A stretch of DNA of 64,000 bases from Phaseolus vulgaris (taxonomy: Eukaryota; Streptophyta; Magnoliopsida; Fabales; Fabaceae), in NCBI RefSeq assembly GCF_000499845.2, contig NC_023749.2, forward strand, positions 39,784,368-39,848,367, written 5' to 3'. The translations under genes and the position numbers were made by a program. Numbering within the stretch: the stretch's first letter is position 1; every line of letters starts with the position of its first letter. A model generated the notes under the pieces. The model had not been told where the DNA came from. It saw only the letters and a list, made by a program, of their open reading frames with translations, and searched no databases. Shown piece after piece: positions 1 to 9,788 of this stretch.

Positions 1-453
1 TCCTAGAGAATATGAGAATTCAAATAAAAAACTTCTTCATCATTGACTATAAGAAAACAACACATTTTTAAACTAATAAATTGGTTTACATAGAATTCTT
101 TTTATTAAAAATATGTAAAATAAATTAAATAATAACTTTTAAGAATACCTCATCCCTTATATACAGGTTTAAAATTCAATTTTTTTTTAACGTACATACC
201 AACATAAAATGAGTTTAAACCCTCCAGAACAGAAATAAGCAACCAAATACAAATATCATACATAATTCCTATTCTTATCACTTACCTTGCAAAATTCACA
301 AAATTTTAAATAGCAATTATATTAAAATATTAATTGTATTTATTTCATATAATAATCCATACCAGTAATAACTTTAAGAACTAAATACCTTTTTTAAGAA
401 CTTGTATAATTCAAATAAATATAATGTAAGTTGTTTAGTATTTATATGATAGT
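1..453. other. AT-rich DNA, no gene seen
   Basis: Low-complexity, AT-rich sequence without an open frame, a recognisable RNA gene or a clear repeat border. I see nothing to annotate here. Confidence 0.6.
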
Positions 454-620
454 CACTAGTGCAAAAATGACTTATTTCGACATTACATTTAAGACGTTTT
501 TACGTAGGGCGACCATTTAATAAAGTTGTCTTCTTACAACAAAGCGTGATGTAAGAAGATAGCTATGAGGTAAAGCCACCCTATCGGTACTAAATTTTTA
601 ATGAGAATTTAATTATTTTA
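454..620 (+). mobile_element. CACTA-like transposon terminus (possible)
   Basis: The sequence begins CACTAGTGCAAAAATGAC. This resembles the terminal inverted repeat of plant CACTA (En/Spm) DNA transposons, which start with CACTA and often continue with GTGCAAAA. The next ~120 bases contain short GACG/TACG-containing words (for example AAGACGTTTTTACG), as expected of subterminal repeats. No matching opposite end or transposase is visible in the window, and a 3-bp target duplication cannot be tested. It could be one end of a truncated or non-autonomous copy, or a chance match. Confidence 0.35.
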
Positions 621-1250
621 AAAATTTAAAATTATTGCTAATTAATACAAATACTTTTTAGACCCCTTTCTTTCATATTCCCACTCTCAACCCTCTCTCT
701 CATAATTCAAAGACCACTTCTTGGTAGACCTAGTTTGTTAATTAAAAAGATGATACACAAAACAACAATGTCTTTATAAATCAAACTAACTTGAAGTTTT
801 TAACTAGATTGATGGCTATTAAAAGAAAATATTTGGGTTGAAGATAAGGGAGTTAAGGATTAGGAAGCAAACTTTGAAAATTCTAACCCTTCATAAAATA
901 CTGTAAAATGTAGATGCAATCCTTTTTTTGTCTTACAACTCTTAATCTTATTTTTCTAATTTTGTTCTCCTTAAAAGTTAATAAAAAAAAACATATTTTT
1001 CACATAAAAAAATTGCATATTTATGATGTGTATCTAATTGCACAGTTTATGTGTGCATAATAATGTTATTTTGTTTCACATCATTATACCACTTAACATC
1101 GTTCATGTCAATTTAATATAAGAGATCAAATTGCTTACTTTTTTAAAAGAATTAAGAAAAAATTGACTTTTTTTTAAAACTATTAAAACAAATTGACTTT
1201 TGACTCTTAATGTAAAAACAAAAAAGTAATATAGCATTTTTTACATTGGA
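621..1250. other. AT-rich DNA, no gene seen
   Basis: Poly-A and poly-T rich sequence with no open frame longer than a few dozen codons and no recognisable motif. It may be the interior of the possible CACTA remnant or ordinary intergenic DNA. Confidence 0.5.
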
Positions 1251-1254
1251 GACA

Positions 1255-1424
1255 CGTTTCCTCCTTGTGTGTCGAATTCAGTTGGTCAATACGGTGATTA
1301 TTGGATTTCTAGCTTATAACTTTAATATTTATAAATGGCCTATTTCACTTCTTAACCAAGTTAAGCAGTGGTGTCTAAGTTTTATTTGGACTGGTGATAT
1401 TATGAAAAAAGGCATAGTGATATA
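1255..1424 (+). pseudogene. LINE (non-LTR) reverse transcriptase fragment
   Basis: Reading the plus strand from about 1282, the frame gives LVNTVIIGFLAYNF, then IYKWPISLL, then QWCLSFIWTGD. This pattern is typical of the distal part of the plant L1-type LINE reverse transcriptase, between the palm domain and the zinc-knuckle region. The frame is closed by a stop near 1423. Only about 50 codons remain; there is no endonuclease domain, catalytic YADD or poly-A tail nearby. It is a dead scrap of an old insertion, recognised from family pattern and not by search. Confidence 0.6.
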
Positions 1425-1732
1425 ATCCAAGAAGACAAATAGATGACAAAGGATTCAAGAGACAATTCACACAGTCAGCAGTCATCTCAGCAATCAAGTC
1501 AAGGCCCCACCAAAGATCTGACAGACCTTACTAGAAAAAGAATGGGGCATACACCAGAACATCAACTGTTCTATTCTTTCTTCTGGTCTTCTTAAAAGTA
1601 AAAACATGTTGTAAATAATGTGGGCTCACTTTTGGGGTCCAAATAGTAGAATAGGCTAGAGTAGGTTCATTTAGCATAATAAGGGGGTGTATTTATCACT
1701 TTAGCTTGTGCCTAGTTCATTAGGATTAGCTT
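1425..1732. other. unassigned flank of the copia element
   Basis: No coding frame. It includes a G-rich run near 1681-1688 followed by TGTATTTATC, which resembles a polypurine tract and LTR start of some other plant retroelement, but I cannot identify a second border. Confidence 0.35.
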
Positions 1733-2155
1733 TGTTGAAATCTCATAGATTTTATGCAATGCTTCATCAATTTCATGTTCAAAATGATAAGAAACACCCA
1801 TACGCTAGACTGAGTTGATGAATTTTAATTTGAAAAGGAAATTGTTATCAATAGGATGAAAAACATACAACCACTAATACTTGAATTTTCTCTAAAGAAA
1901 CACTCTTCTTCACGTATTTCTCTCTCTATTGTATTTCTTTCTGCGGTGTATCTTACAACTGAAAGAGCATCCTATTTATAGGCTTTAGGAAACTCTTCTA
2001 GAAAAGTCTTCATTATGGCCTTAAAACTCCACTAACAACATAATAAAATCTCACTCACAACTTTTGACTTTTCATCTATCAAAACTCTCATTCTTTTATT
2101 TTCTAGTAACTTATAATTTTAAAACCATCAAACTAACTTTTAAAGTTGATTCAAC
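1733..2155 (-). repeat. 3' LTR of copia element G1
   Basis: Read on the minus strand, this stretch follows the RNase H stop and a polypurine tract (plus-strand complement GAAACTCCCCCATAAAC, 2155-2171). It begins near CGTTGAATC and ends ...GAGATTTCAACA at 1733, giving the expected CA end. The start should be TG; a substitution has probably altered it (TCAACGA where TCAACA would be expected). With no second LTR in the window, the borders rest on the polypurine tract and the CA end alone. Confidence 0.5.
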
Positions 2156-2172
2156 GAAACTCCCCCATAAAC

Positions 2173-2868
2173 TTAAATGTTTCTACCATCCATCATGCCA
2201 ATCATCTTCTTGTATTTGTCAAAAAGTACTTTTAGTAGCGATTTTGTGAAGATATCCGCAATTTGATCCTGACTTGCCACATGCACTAATTCCACACTTC
2301 CTTTCTTCACATGATCACGGATAAAGTGAAAATGAACGTCAATGTGTTTGCTTCTTTCATGGCAACTCAATTGTTGATTTGTTGTCAACTTGAATCACAG
2401 TTGCACCTAGTTTCTTTAGCTCCATCTTGCCCAACAAGTTTCTAAGCCATATCGCATGACATACACACCAAAATGTTGCCACATATTCAGTTTCACACGT
2501 CAATAGTGTCAGGATCGGTTGCTTCTTTGAAAGCCAAGAAATGTTGTGTTGGCCATAAAGAATACATATCCCGATGTACTTTATTGATAATCTATGTCTC
2601 CACACCAATCGTTGTTAGAGTAACCCACCAACTTGTAATCTTTTGCTTTTGAGTAGAACAATCCAAGGGATACAGTACCTTGAATGTACCGTAGGACTCG
2701 CTTCAACGCCTTCCAATGTGAGTAAATTGGTTCCTCCATAAATCGACTTATGATGCTGTCACTTAATGAAAGATTCGGCCTCGTGCATATGAGATAACGA
2801 AGGCTTCCTACCAAGGTATCTACCTGAATCGACACATTCTCCTTCATTGAACTTGGCGAGTTTTGCAC
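2173..2868 (-). pseudogene. copia RNase H (pol 3' end), broken
   Basis: Overlapping minus-strand frames give the end of a copia polyprotein. The upstream part carries GSLRYLICTRPNLS, the conserved segment after reverse transcriptase. Next come SWLSKKQPILTLLTCETEYV, the RNase H region where SKKQ..V.LST.EAEYVA is usual, and a tail ending ADIFTKSLL. RNase H would remove the RNA strand during reverse transcription in the virus-like particle. At least two frame changes (near 2600 and 2370) and an altered catalytic neighbourhood (CETEY for CEAEY) make it non-functional. It lies just upstream of the polypurine tract and 3' LTR, as expected. Confidence 0.8.
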
Positions 2869-2889
2869 CTGGTTCCATTGGTATTGATA

Positions 2890-3600
2890 TTGGGTTAAAA
2901 TTTTCCATCTTATACTTCTTCAAAATCTCTTTTGCATATGTCTCCTGTGATTTACAAAAATACCCGTATTTTCTTGTCTAACCTCCAAACCAATGAAAAA
3001 CTTCATCAATCCCAAATCTGTCATCTCAAATTCTCGTCTCATTGTGCCCTTAAACTCTTCTATCATCTCATTATTGTTACCCATAAAAATCAGAACATCA
3101 ACATAAAGAGCAACAAATATCATGTTACATTTACTATTCTTTAAGTAAAGAGCATGCTTGTAAGGACATTGCTTGAACTCGTTCTCGTTGAAGTATGTAT
3201 CGATATGAGTATTCCATGCCCGCGGTGCTTGCTTCAACCCGTAAAATGCCTTCTTCAATTTTAGCACTTTCTTCTCTTCTCTGATTTTCATGTTCCCGGG
3301 TGGTTGTTCGATGTAGACTTCTTCTTCAAGAACACCATTCAAGAAAGCCAACTTGACGTCCATTTGAAATATCGACCATTTAAATTAAGCCACTTGGGAA
3401 ATGAGCAACCAAATCGTCACCATTCTTACAATGGGAGCAAACACCTCATCGTAGTCGATTCTCTCCTTTTGTTTGTATCCCTTCACAACAAGTTGTGCCT
3501 TGTACCTCTCTATCTCGCCTTGAGCATTCATCTTTTTCTTAAATACCCACTTCACACCAATGGGTTGACTTCCCTCTAGAAATTATGTTAACTCCCATGT
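2890..3600 (-). pseudogene. copia reverse transcriptase, broken
   Basis: The minus strand encodes the reverse transcriptase palm and fingers. Near 3590-3400 lie GVKWVFKKKMNAQGEIERYK and KGYKQKERIDYDEVFAPI, then MDVKLAFLNG from 3363 and YGLKQAPRAWN near 3240. The catalytic box reads LYVDVLIF where copia has YVDD, so the second aspartate is lost. A stop separates the N-terminal part (after LLISQVA) from the rest. The enzyme would copy the element RNA into cDNA. The missing aspartate alone would abolish activity. Confidence 0.85.
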
Positions 3601-3917
3601 GTTGTTGCGGTCAATCACTTAATCTCCTCATCCATGGCAGTTTGCCATTTCTTGTCTCGCACCGCCTCTTCAAAGCTGATATTTTCTGCATTTGCCAAAA
3701 GACATACAAGGTGTACCTCATTTCTCGAATCATACAAATCTTGCAAACTTCACATTTTAGGTTGTCGTGGTTCATCTTCATCATCGGTAGTTTCAGAATT
3801 TATACTTGTCGGTGCAACGACTGATGATTCTCCAACTTCAGTCATAACCTCTGCAGAATTGTTCCAATCCAACTCGTTTTCTTATTCGCACATCACGACT
3901 CACCATCACCTTCTTGC
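3601..3917 (-). pseudogene. copia integrase-to-reverse transcriptase linker, unreadable
   Basis: Between the integrase and reverse transcriptase remnants the minus strand keeps only short patches of the usual acidic, poorly conserved linker, with several frame changes. Nothing else is seen here. Confidence 0.45.
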
Positions 3918-4697
3918 TTATTGGGTCAAGGATCTTGTATCCTTTTGTCTTCTCATCATACCTAATAAAAATATACCTTTTGCTTTTGTCTTCGAGCTTC
4001 GTTCTCGTTTATCTAGTACATGTGCATAAGCCAAATTGCCAATGTAGACATCAGTTTGTCTGCTCCATGTCTCTTGTGGTGTTTGATCATCTAACTTCAC
4101 ATGTACACATCAGTTTTGCATATAGATGGTGCATTGCACAGCTTCCACCCAAAATTGCTTTGGCATCTTTTTGCTCTTAAGCATTGATCGAACCATGTTG
4201 AGAATGGTCCGGTTCTTCCTCTCGGCCACACCATTTTTTTTAGGAGTGTACGATGCGGTTAGAAATTGCCTTATGCCTTGCACTCCATGAAAGTCGTCGA
4301 AGTATACTCGCCACCTCTATCGGATCGTACAACTTTGATTTGTTTATCGGTTGCCTTCTCGACCATCACTTTGAAATTTTTTAACATCTCGAATGCCTCA
4401 AATTTTTCTTTCAAAAAATAAACCCAAGTTTTTCGTGAGAAATCATCAATAAAGGTAATGAAATACCTTTTACCGCTGAAGAATTCTGGAGTAATTGGTC
4501 CACATATATCAATATGAATCAATTCGAGAGGTTGCTTAGCCAAATATTCAGCCTTTGGAAACGAGGTTCTCACATGCTTGTTGAAAACACATTCTTCACA
4601 AAATTTCCCCTCGTAGTTCATGTTGGGTAGCCCATGCACCATATTCTTCTTCGCTAACTCTTTTAGGCCACCATGATGTAGGTGACCAAAACGGAGA
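3918..4697 (-). pseudogene. copia integrase, broken
   Basis: Minus-strand remnants of integrase, which inserts cDNA into the genome. The zinc-binding part has HLRFGHLH and CEECVFNKH (HHCC finger, near 4690-4570). The catalytic core shows IHIDICGP (first Asp) and VVRSDRGGEY (second Asp, near 4310). Beyond about 4270 frames shift, but VAERKNRT-like and QTPQETWS patches (4200-4060) show the Glu region and C-terminal domain remain in part. The frame is cut from the upstream protease frame by a stop at about 4700, where a Trp codon is expected before HLRFGH (TGG to TAG). Confidence 0.85.
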
Positions 4698-4699
4698 TG

Positions 4700-5567
4700 C
4701 TACAACGATGCCTTATCTTTTATGTTGACTTGCAAACATTTTTCTAGTATGCTTCTCAAATTCATCTTGTACATCTGATTTCTTGCCATCTCGATTCGAG
4801 CAACCAAACGCCCTTGCTTGTTCTTCAAGTGTAGTAGTCGATCTTTTAAAAATATAGAGTAACCTTTCTCCATGAGATGCCCCATACTCAAAATGTTGGT
4901 CTCGAGGTCTGCTACATAATAAAAATTTTGGAGTGACCCAATTAAGCCATGTTTTTGTAAGTAGCAAACCGTACCTTGGTCTTTGACCTCCACCTTTGAT
5001 GCATCTCCAAATGACACATAACCATCTTCAATCTTTTGCATCTCTTTGAATAGGTACTCATGACCGCACATAAGGTTGCTTGCTCCCGAGTCGAGGTACC
5101 ACAAAGTGTCATTGTTAATGTTGACTTTATTTTGAGCCATCAAGAGAACACCTTCATTCTTTTCATCTTCCAAGGCTAGGTTGGTTGTCTCTTTTATCTT
5201 TATATCGGATCGAAAATCTTTTGCAAAATGCCCCACTTTACCACAATTATAACATTTTTCGGAGTTACAATCCTTCACATACTGACCATATTGGTGACAT
5301 TTGTAGCATTTGCTGTTGGAGTAATTTGATCGACCACCTCTTCCTCGGCCACATCCTCTTCCATGCCAATTTGGTTGACTCGACTGTTCCTTCTCCTTAT
5401 AGCACCCTTCACGACTGATGACTTTACCATCGCGACCGTTTCCACAATTTCCACGACCACGCCCTCTACTTTGAGAAGTTTGATGATAAAGTACATTTTC
5501 GTCTTTGATCGAAGCCTTGGTTTGAAGTGCTTGCTCGAGTGTTTCCTCCTTATTATTCTTCTTTTTA
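4700..5567 (-). pseudogene. copia Gag C-terminus and aspartic protease
   Basis: The frame enters at about 5567 as KNNKEETLEQALQTKA, passes an RGRGRG-rich tail, and reaches two CCHC zinc knuckles. The first is CYKCHQYGQYVKDC, with His replaced by Gln; the second is CYNCGKVGHFAKDF, with the last Cys replaced by Phe, so both are damaged. The protease follows with WYLDSGASNLMCG, which keeps the DSGA active site. Gag packages the RNA and the protease matures the polyprotein. The N-terminal half of Gag is absent because the element is cut at the Sirevirus LTR junction. Confidence 0.85.
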
Positions 5568-6022
5568 TTAAGCCCAGAATTAACAAGTTTATTTTCAAGT
5601 AAACAGATTTCGTTCTTGATAGATTAAACAAAAACCAGAAACTAGTGCAGGGTTGAGAAGATTTATGCAAGCACGGTTTATACTAGTTCACTCATAAAGA
5701 GCTACATCCAGTTTCACCTCACTCCAAGGTGAATTCCACTAAAAACCAATTCCAAACAATTACAACACAACAGTTCTTGAAAACTACAAGAACAATACCA
5801 ACAAAGCTGAAAAACCCTATTTCAGCACACCTTGCACTCCAGGAAACCCTATCAAAGAGTGACTAACACTTACACCTTTACAAACAAGAATAAAGGAAAG
5901 ATAACACCTGAAAAGAAGATGCAAGAACTCAAAACCATTAGTTCAATTGCTGTAGAACTGCATCAGCACCTTTACCAAGATCAAAGTTCTCCTAGAACAA
6001 GCACACTTGAAGATCACTTTGG
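5568..6022 (-). repeat. Sirevirus-type LTR fragment of element S1
   Basis: Similar in reverse orientation to the solo LTR at 42258-43811 and to the LTR piece at 36163-37100. It includes the shared stretch around GTTTATACTAGTTCACTC (5664-5681) and the TTAATTCTGGG region near 5575. Both LTR ends are missing: the high-coordinate side breaks into the env-like gene at ~6023, and the low-coordinate side breaks into copia Gag at ~5567. It is therefore an internal LTR segment left by deletion, not a clean insertion. Confidence 0.75.
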
Positions 6023-6445
6023 AAAACCTTTCAAAAACCAGTAATGATGTGAGCTAAGAGTCTTGGGATTAAAGTCAAGTTACCTGCATGAAACCTAGCT
6101 ACTGGTTCAGTACGGTTCCTCACACAGCTTCTATAGAATTGCATCTTGTTGAACCCTTGTATTTCAATAGTGTTCCCTTTGCTCACTTTCAACCCTGAGT
6201 ATTTGATTCCACCAACACTGCTCCAAATTTCTCTAGTGATTTTAAGCTTTACTCCTTTCACATAGGACACACGATTCTTACCATCTTGTTCAAGATTGCT
6301 ATAAAACACCTTCACTAGGTCTGGATAAACATTTCCAGTCATCTCCAGAAAACTTTTCAGTTTTTGATACTTGAGAAGAGTTCTTGCTTTTGTCAAATTT
6401 TCTTCTCTCAGCCATGAGATTTCCAGCACCTTAGGTGATGGAGAT

Positions 6446-7237
6446 TGTACCGCCCTGGTGGTCGGGTGCGATGATGTGGCATCCTGCTACAGTGTAGGCG
6501 TGTTGACAAGGCGCCAGGTTGGCAGATGGGAAGGAAGTCGGGAGGCACGTGTGGTCGCCGATTGTTAGGTTGGCGTGTTCCGATTTCCAGTGTACCAGAA
6601 TAGGCGATCGCCAGGTTCAAGATGAAGTCGCCAGATGTAGACTCAGGCGACCAGGCAGTCGGGGATCGCCAGAATGATCACATCGCCGAAGATGAAGGAG
6701 AAGCAGATTATGAAGGCGGCCGGCGAGACCACAGGGAAGGTGTATGAAGGCCCTCCCTCGCCAGTTTCAGTAGAGATCGCACTCCTGAGTTAGCTATGCA
6801 CTGGGCAGTACCATGCATAGGTAACTTAGCCAAAATGAGAGTAGAAGCAGCGCCAAGTCAGGGAGCCTCCAGATGATGGCACGTGTACAGTTGGATACGA
6901 GCCACGTGTTCAAGTCTGTAACTGCCAGGAGAGAGAAAACCACCAGGTATATAAGAGTTCCTAACAGATTTTCTAAGGTACGCACGTTCAGTTCATACAC
7001 TTTACGCTTGCGAGTGACAGAGCTGTTTGTGAGAGAGAGTTGCACGGTTCCAGTTCTTAGTATTTGGTGATACCGTCACTGACTTGAGCGTCGGAGTGCG
7101 ATCGGCCGCAGCGGCGCCGTATCGTTTCTTTGCAGGTTCTTGAGACAGATCCAGAGGAGGAACAGAGGTGAGAAGCGGCGCGCACGTCGATCCTTTGACG
7201 AGGCATTCTCCAGCGCTCCGGTCAACAGGCAGGATCA
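6446..7237 (+). repeat. 5' LTR of Tat element A
   Basis: Begins TGTACCGCCCTGG and ends GGCAGGATCA. It carries two CACGTG boxes (6880-6885, 6903-6908) about 40-70 bases upstream of a TATA box, TATATAAG, at 6948-6955, so U3 probably ends and R begins a few tens of bases later. The 3' copy is 99.7% identical. Confidence 0.95.
6880..6955 (+). promoter_or_regulatory. LTR promoter: two G-boxes and TATA box
   Basis: CACGTG at 6880-6885 and 6903-6908, then TATATAAG at 6948-6955. CACGTG is the core bound by plant bZIP and bHLH factors. The same arrangement recurs in the 3' LTR (TATA at 18219-18226) and, reversed, in the solo LTR (about 45572-45579). Function is inferred from motif spacing. Confidence 0.65.
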
Positions 7238-7258
7238 TCAGGCGCCCACCGTGGGGCC
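7238..7258 (+). other. primer binding site of element A
   Basis: Directly after the 5' LTR, GGCGCCCACCGTGGGGCC matches the site found beside the LTRs of B (27228-27250, reversed) and E (32027-32047). There it reads TGGCGCCCACCGTGGGGCC. Element A has A in place of the first T. The priming tRNA cannot be named with confidence. Confidence 0.7.
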
Positions 7259-7604
7259 GTGTAAAACGTGCTCCCATCCACAGCGTGAGTTCGTGGAGGT
7301 TTTCGAGGTTTCCTGCGCGGTTGTGTGCTGGTGCAACCGTCGTTCTTGGTTTCTTTGAGTTTCGTTCGGTGAAGTTTGTATTTTAAACCGTTCGTTTGGC
7401 TTCTCGATCGGTGGATTCGAGTTCTTTCGTTTGGTTGTTTGATTCGCGGGGAAACGGTGGTTTTTGGGTGAAGCTGCGATTTTCTTCGAAGGTTTGCGGT
7501 GTTCCTGAAGTTCTTGCGCAGTTTCTTGAGTTTTCTCCGGTTGATCGCTGATTCGATCGTGGTTGAAGTGTCACTTGCTGTATTCCAGTGGTTCGCTGAA
7601 GTTA

Positions 7605-8903
7605 ATGAGAAAGATGAGAAGCAATCGTTCCAGTCCCGTGGCTCCCGTCGCAGCCGAAGGCGACGCCGCCATGACCATGGCGCAGATGGCAGAAATGATG
7701 CGCTCATTGCAGGCCACTGTAGAAGCCTCGCGCGTCGAGCAAGCAAGGATACATGAAGACCTGGTCGCCTCTCGCGCCAGGAACGAGGAGCTCAGCAAGG
7801 TAGCTGAGGAGCTACGTCGAGCTCTTCAGGAGCAGCAGGTTCGTTCTTCCGCTGAAGAGGTGGCACCGTCGACGCGGCCTCGTGTTTTCCCAATGCCTTT
7901 CATTCAGGCGATTACCGACACGCCAATTCCCACGAGCGTGGTCCCGGTTAAAGCTGTCTTTACTGGCGTGGAGGATCTAGAGGCTCATCTGACCACGTTC
8001 CACACACAGATGATGCTGTCAGGAGGGTAGGACGCCGTCTATTGTAAGATGTTCGTGAGCACGCTCCAGGGAACGGCGATGGAGTGGTTTGTGAGCCTGC
8101 CCAATGGCCATATAACTAATTTTCAACAATTCTCGAAGATCTTTGTCGAGCAGTATATCGTGAACAAGGCACCGCCCAGAGTGTCCTATGATCTGTTTGA
8201 TATAAGGCAGTACCATGGGGAGTCCCTCAGAGACTACCTCAATCGCTTCAGAGCGCAGATGGTCAGATCGCCGGCCAAGGATGAAGAAATGCTGGTCTAT
8301 GCCTTCAAGAAGGGCGTGCAGCCAGGGCCATTCTGCGAGGCCTTGATCAGGGCTCATCTAGCGACGTTTGCTGAGGTGAGGCGACTTGCGGTGGCCCACA
8401 TCGCCGACGAGAGTGAAGTCGCCGAGAAGAGAGGCAGCGTGGCTCCCGCCAGGCCACGCGCCCAGACCAGGATCCAGCCACAGAGGGTGCTGGAAACGGC
8501 AGCGGCGACCAGAAAGGACCAAAGGACTCGCTATCCTTACGATAGGAGAAATAAGGGGAGAAGCCAAGCGCGCCAACTGCCGGCACGCCAACAACCAGCA
8601 CGCCGGGAATACAATCGCCCGCCTAAGCACAAATTTGTCATGGGACTAGCGGACCTGATTGCTATCCCTAACATATCTGCTAGGTTGAAGGCGCCCGAGA
8701 AGGTGGGCGACAAGGTGCTAGGGTCGAAGCCGGACGTCTGGTGCGAGTTTCACCAGTGCTTTGGCCACAACCTAGACTCGTGTTTGTCTTTAGGATACCA
8801 GCTCGACGATCTGGTTAAGAGCGGGTTCCTAAACGATTATCTGCTGGACAGAAGGACCGGAGGAGCGTCGAGTTCCCAACCGGCAGGCGGAGAAGCCCAG
8901 TAA
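7605..8903 (+). pseudogene. Gag of Tat element A, one internal stop
   Basis: I chose the ATG at 7605; another in-frame ATG lies at 7671. The N-terminus is a coiled coil (roughly codons 25-85, with RNEELSKVAEELRRAL), as in B and E. The retrotransposon Gag core follows, with GTAMEWFVSLPNGHI and SYDLFDIRQY. Near the end is a CX2-type cluster, WCEFHQCFGHNLDSC, in place of a classical zinc knuckle. Gag forms the virus-like particle. An in-frame TAG at 8028-8030 replaces a Ser codon (GGSDA in E), and TAA at 8901-8903 closes the frame before the protease, although the homologues in B and E read straight through there. Confidence 0.9.
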
Positions 8904-9788
8904 CACGAGATGCCTATCCATGGGGAGATCCACACCATTGCAGGGGGTTTCTCAGGTGGTGGATGCACCGCGTCGCAGAGGAAAAAGTACGCGCGATCGG
9001 TGATGTCAGTGGACATGTTTGAAGATCACTCGCCCGAAGTGGACATTACGTTCACCAAGCAGGATCTTCGGGACGTTGTGCCTCATGACAACGATCCCAT
9101 TGTTATCTCGTTGATCACGGCGGGGAGGAAGGTCCACCGAGTTCTGGTGGACCAAGGAAGTTCGGCAGACGTGATGTTCTGGCCGACTTTCACGCAGTTG
9201 GAATTGCCCCTTGACCAGCTAAGGCCCTATGGAGGGTGCTTGTATGGGTTCGCTGGCGACCAGGTGGAGGTCAGGGGGTACATTGAGCTGAGAACCACGT
9301 TTACCGATGAGGCTGGGTCGAGGACGGAGAAAATCAAGTACCTCATCGTAAACGCCCCTTCAGCATATAACATCCTGCTGGGAAGGCCCACTCTTAACAG
9401 GATAGGCGCAATTCCATCGACTCGGCACATGAAGGTGAAGCTGCCGTCGATGGAAGGGGTGGTGATCACGATAAAGTCTGATCAGAAGGAAGCGAAAAAG
9501 TGCTATGAAAATAGCCTGAGAAATAAAAGATCAGTTAGCTATGTTACAACCACCCCACCTCCCGGTGTGAAGCCCAGACCGCCGGTGATGGAGGAGGCCG
9601 CCGGAAGGGACGTAGAGATGGTAGATGCTGAGCTGGGGGAGAGGAATGCTGGACTGGAGGGAGAAGAGGCGCGGAATCGCCCGGAGGAAGCAAGGGAGCT
9701 AGGAATCGCCAAGGCGGTGGCCGCCAGAGAATCCAGGCCCAAACCCGTCGAGCAGTGGCTCGAGAAGGAGATCGGGGGGAAGGTTTTT
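8904..9788 (+). pseudogene. aspartic protease of Tat element A
   Basis: Same frame as Gag after the TAA at 8901. The conserved order is HTIAGGFSGGGCTASQRKKY, DVVPHDNDPIV, and the active-site region HRVLVDQGSSADVMF, where the catalytic Asp is followed by QGS in place of the usual TGA, as in other Tat elements. It then runs AYNILLGRPTLNRIGA and a variable acidic linker. The protease would cut the polyprotein. The frame is lost at a run of five Ts (9784-9788): one extra T shifts EKEIGGK.F out of the pol frame, which resumes as FKLGRSLEVD. Confidence 0.88.

Larger units (their letters stand above)
1733..5567 (-). mobile_element. Ty1/copia retrotransposon G1, 5'-truncated and decayed
   Basis: Minus-strand element with the copia domain order: two zinc knuckles, protease, integrase, reverse transcriptase, RNase H, then polypurine tract and 3' LTR at the low-coordinate end. 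Gag is cut at about 5567, where the sequence changes abruptly to a Sirevirus LTR, so the 5' LTR and the start of gag are missing. Several stops and frameshifts break every domain. The clade is uncertain; the RGRGRGG-rich Gag tail with paired zinc knuckles is common in dicot copia elements. Confidence 0.85.

Noticed and set aside
7222..7746. 174-codon minus-strand frame in the leader of A
   Set aside because: Arg/Ser-rich translation of GC-rich leader sequence, no homologue in B or E at the same place.
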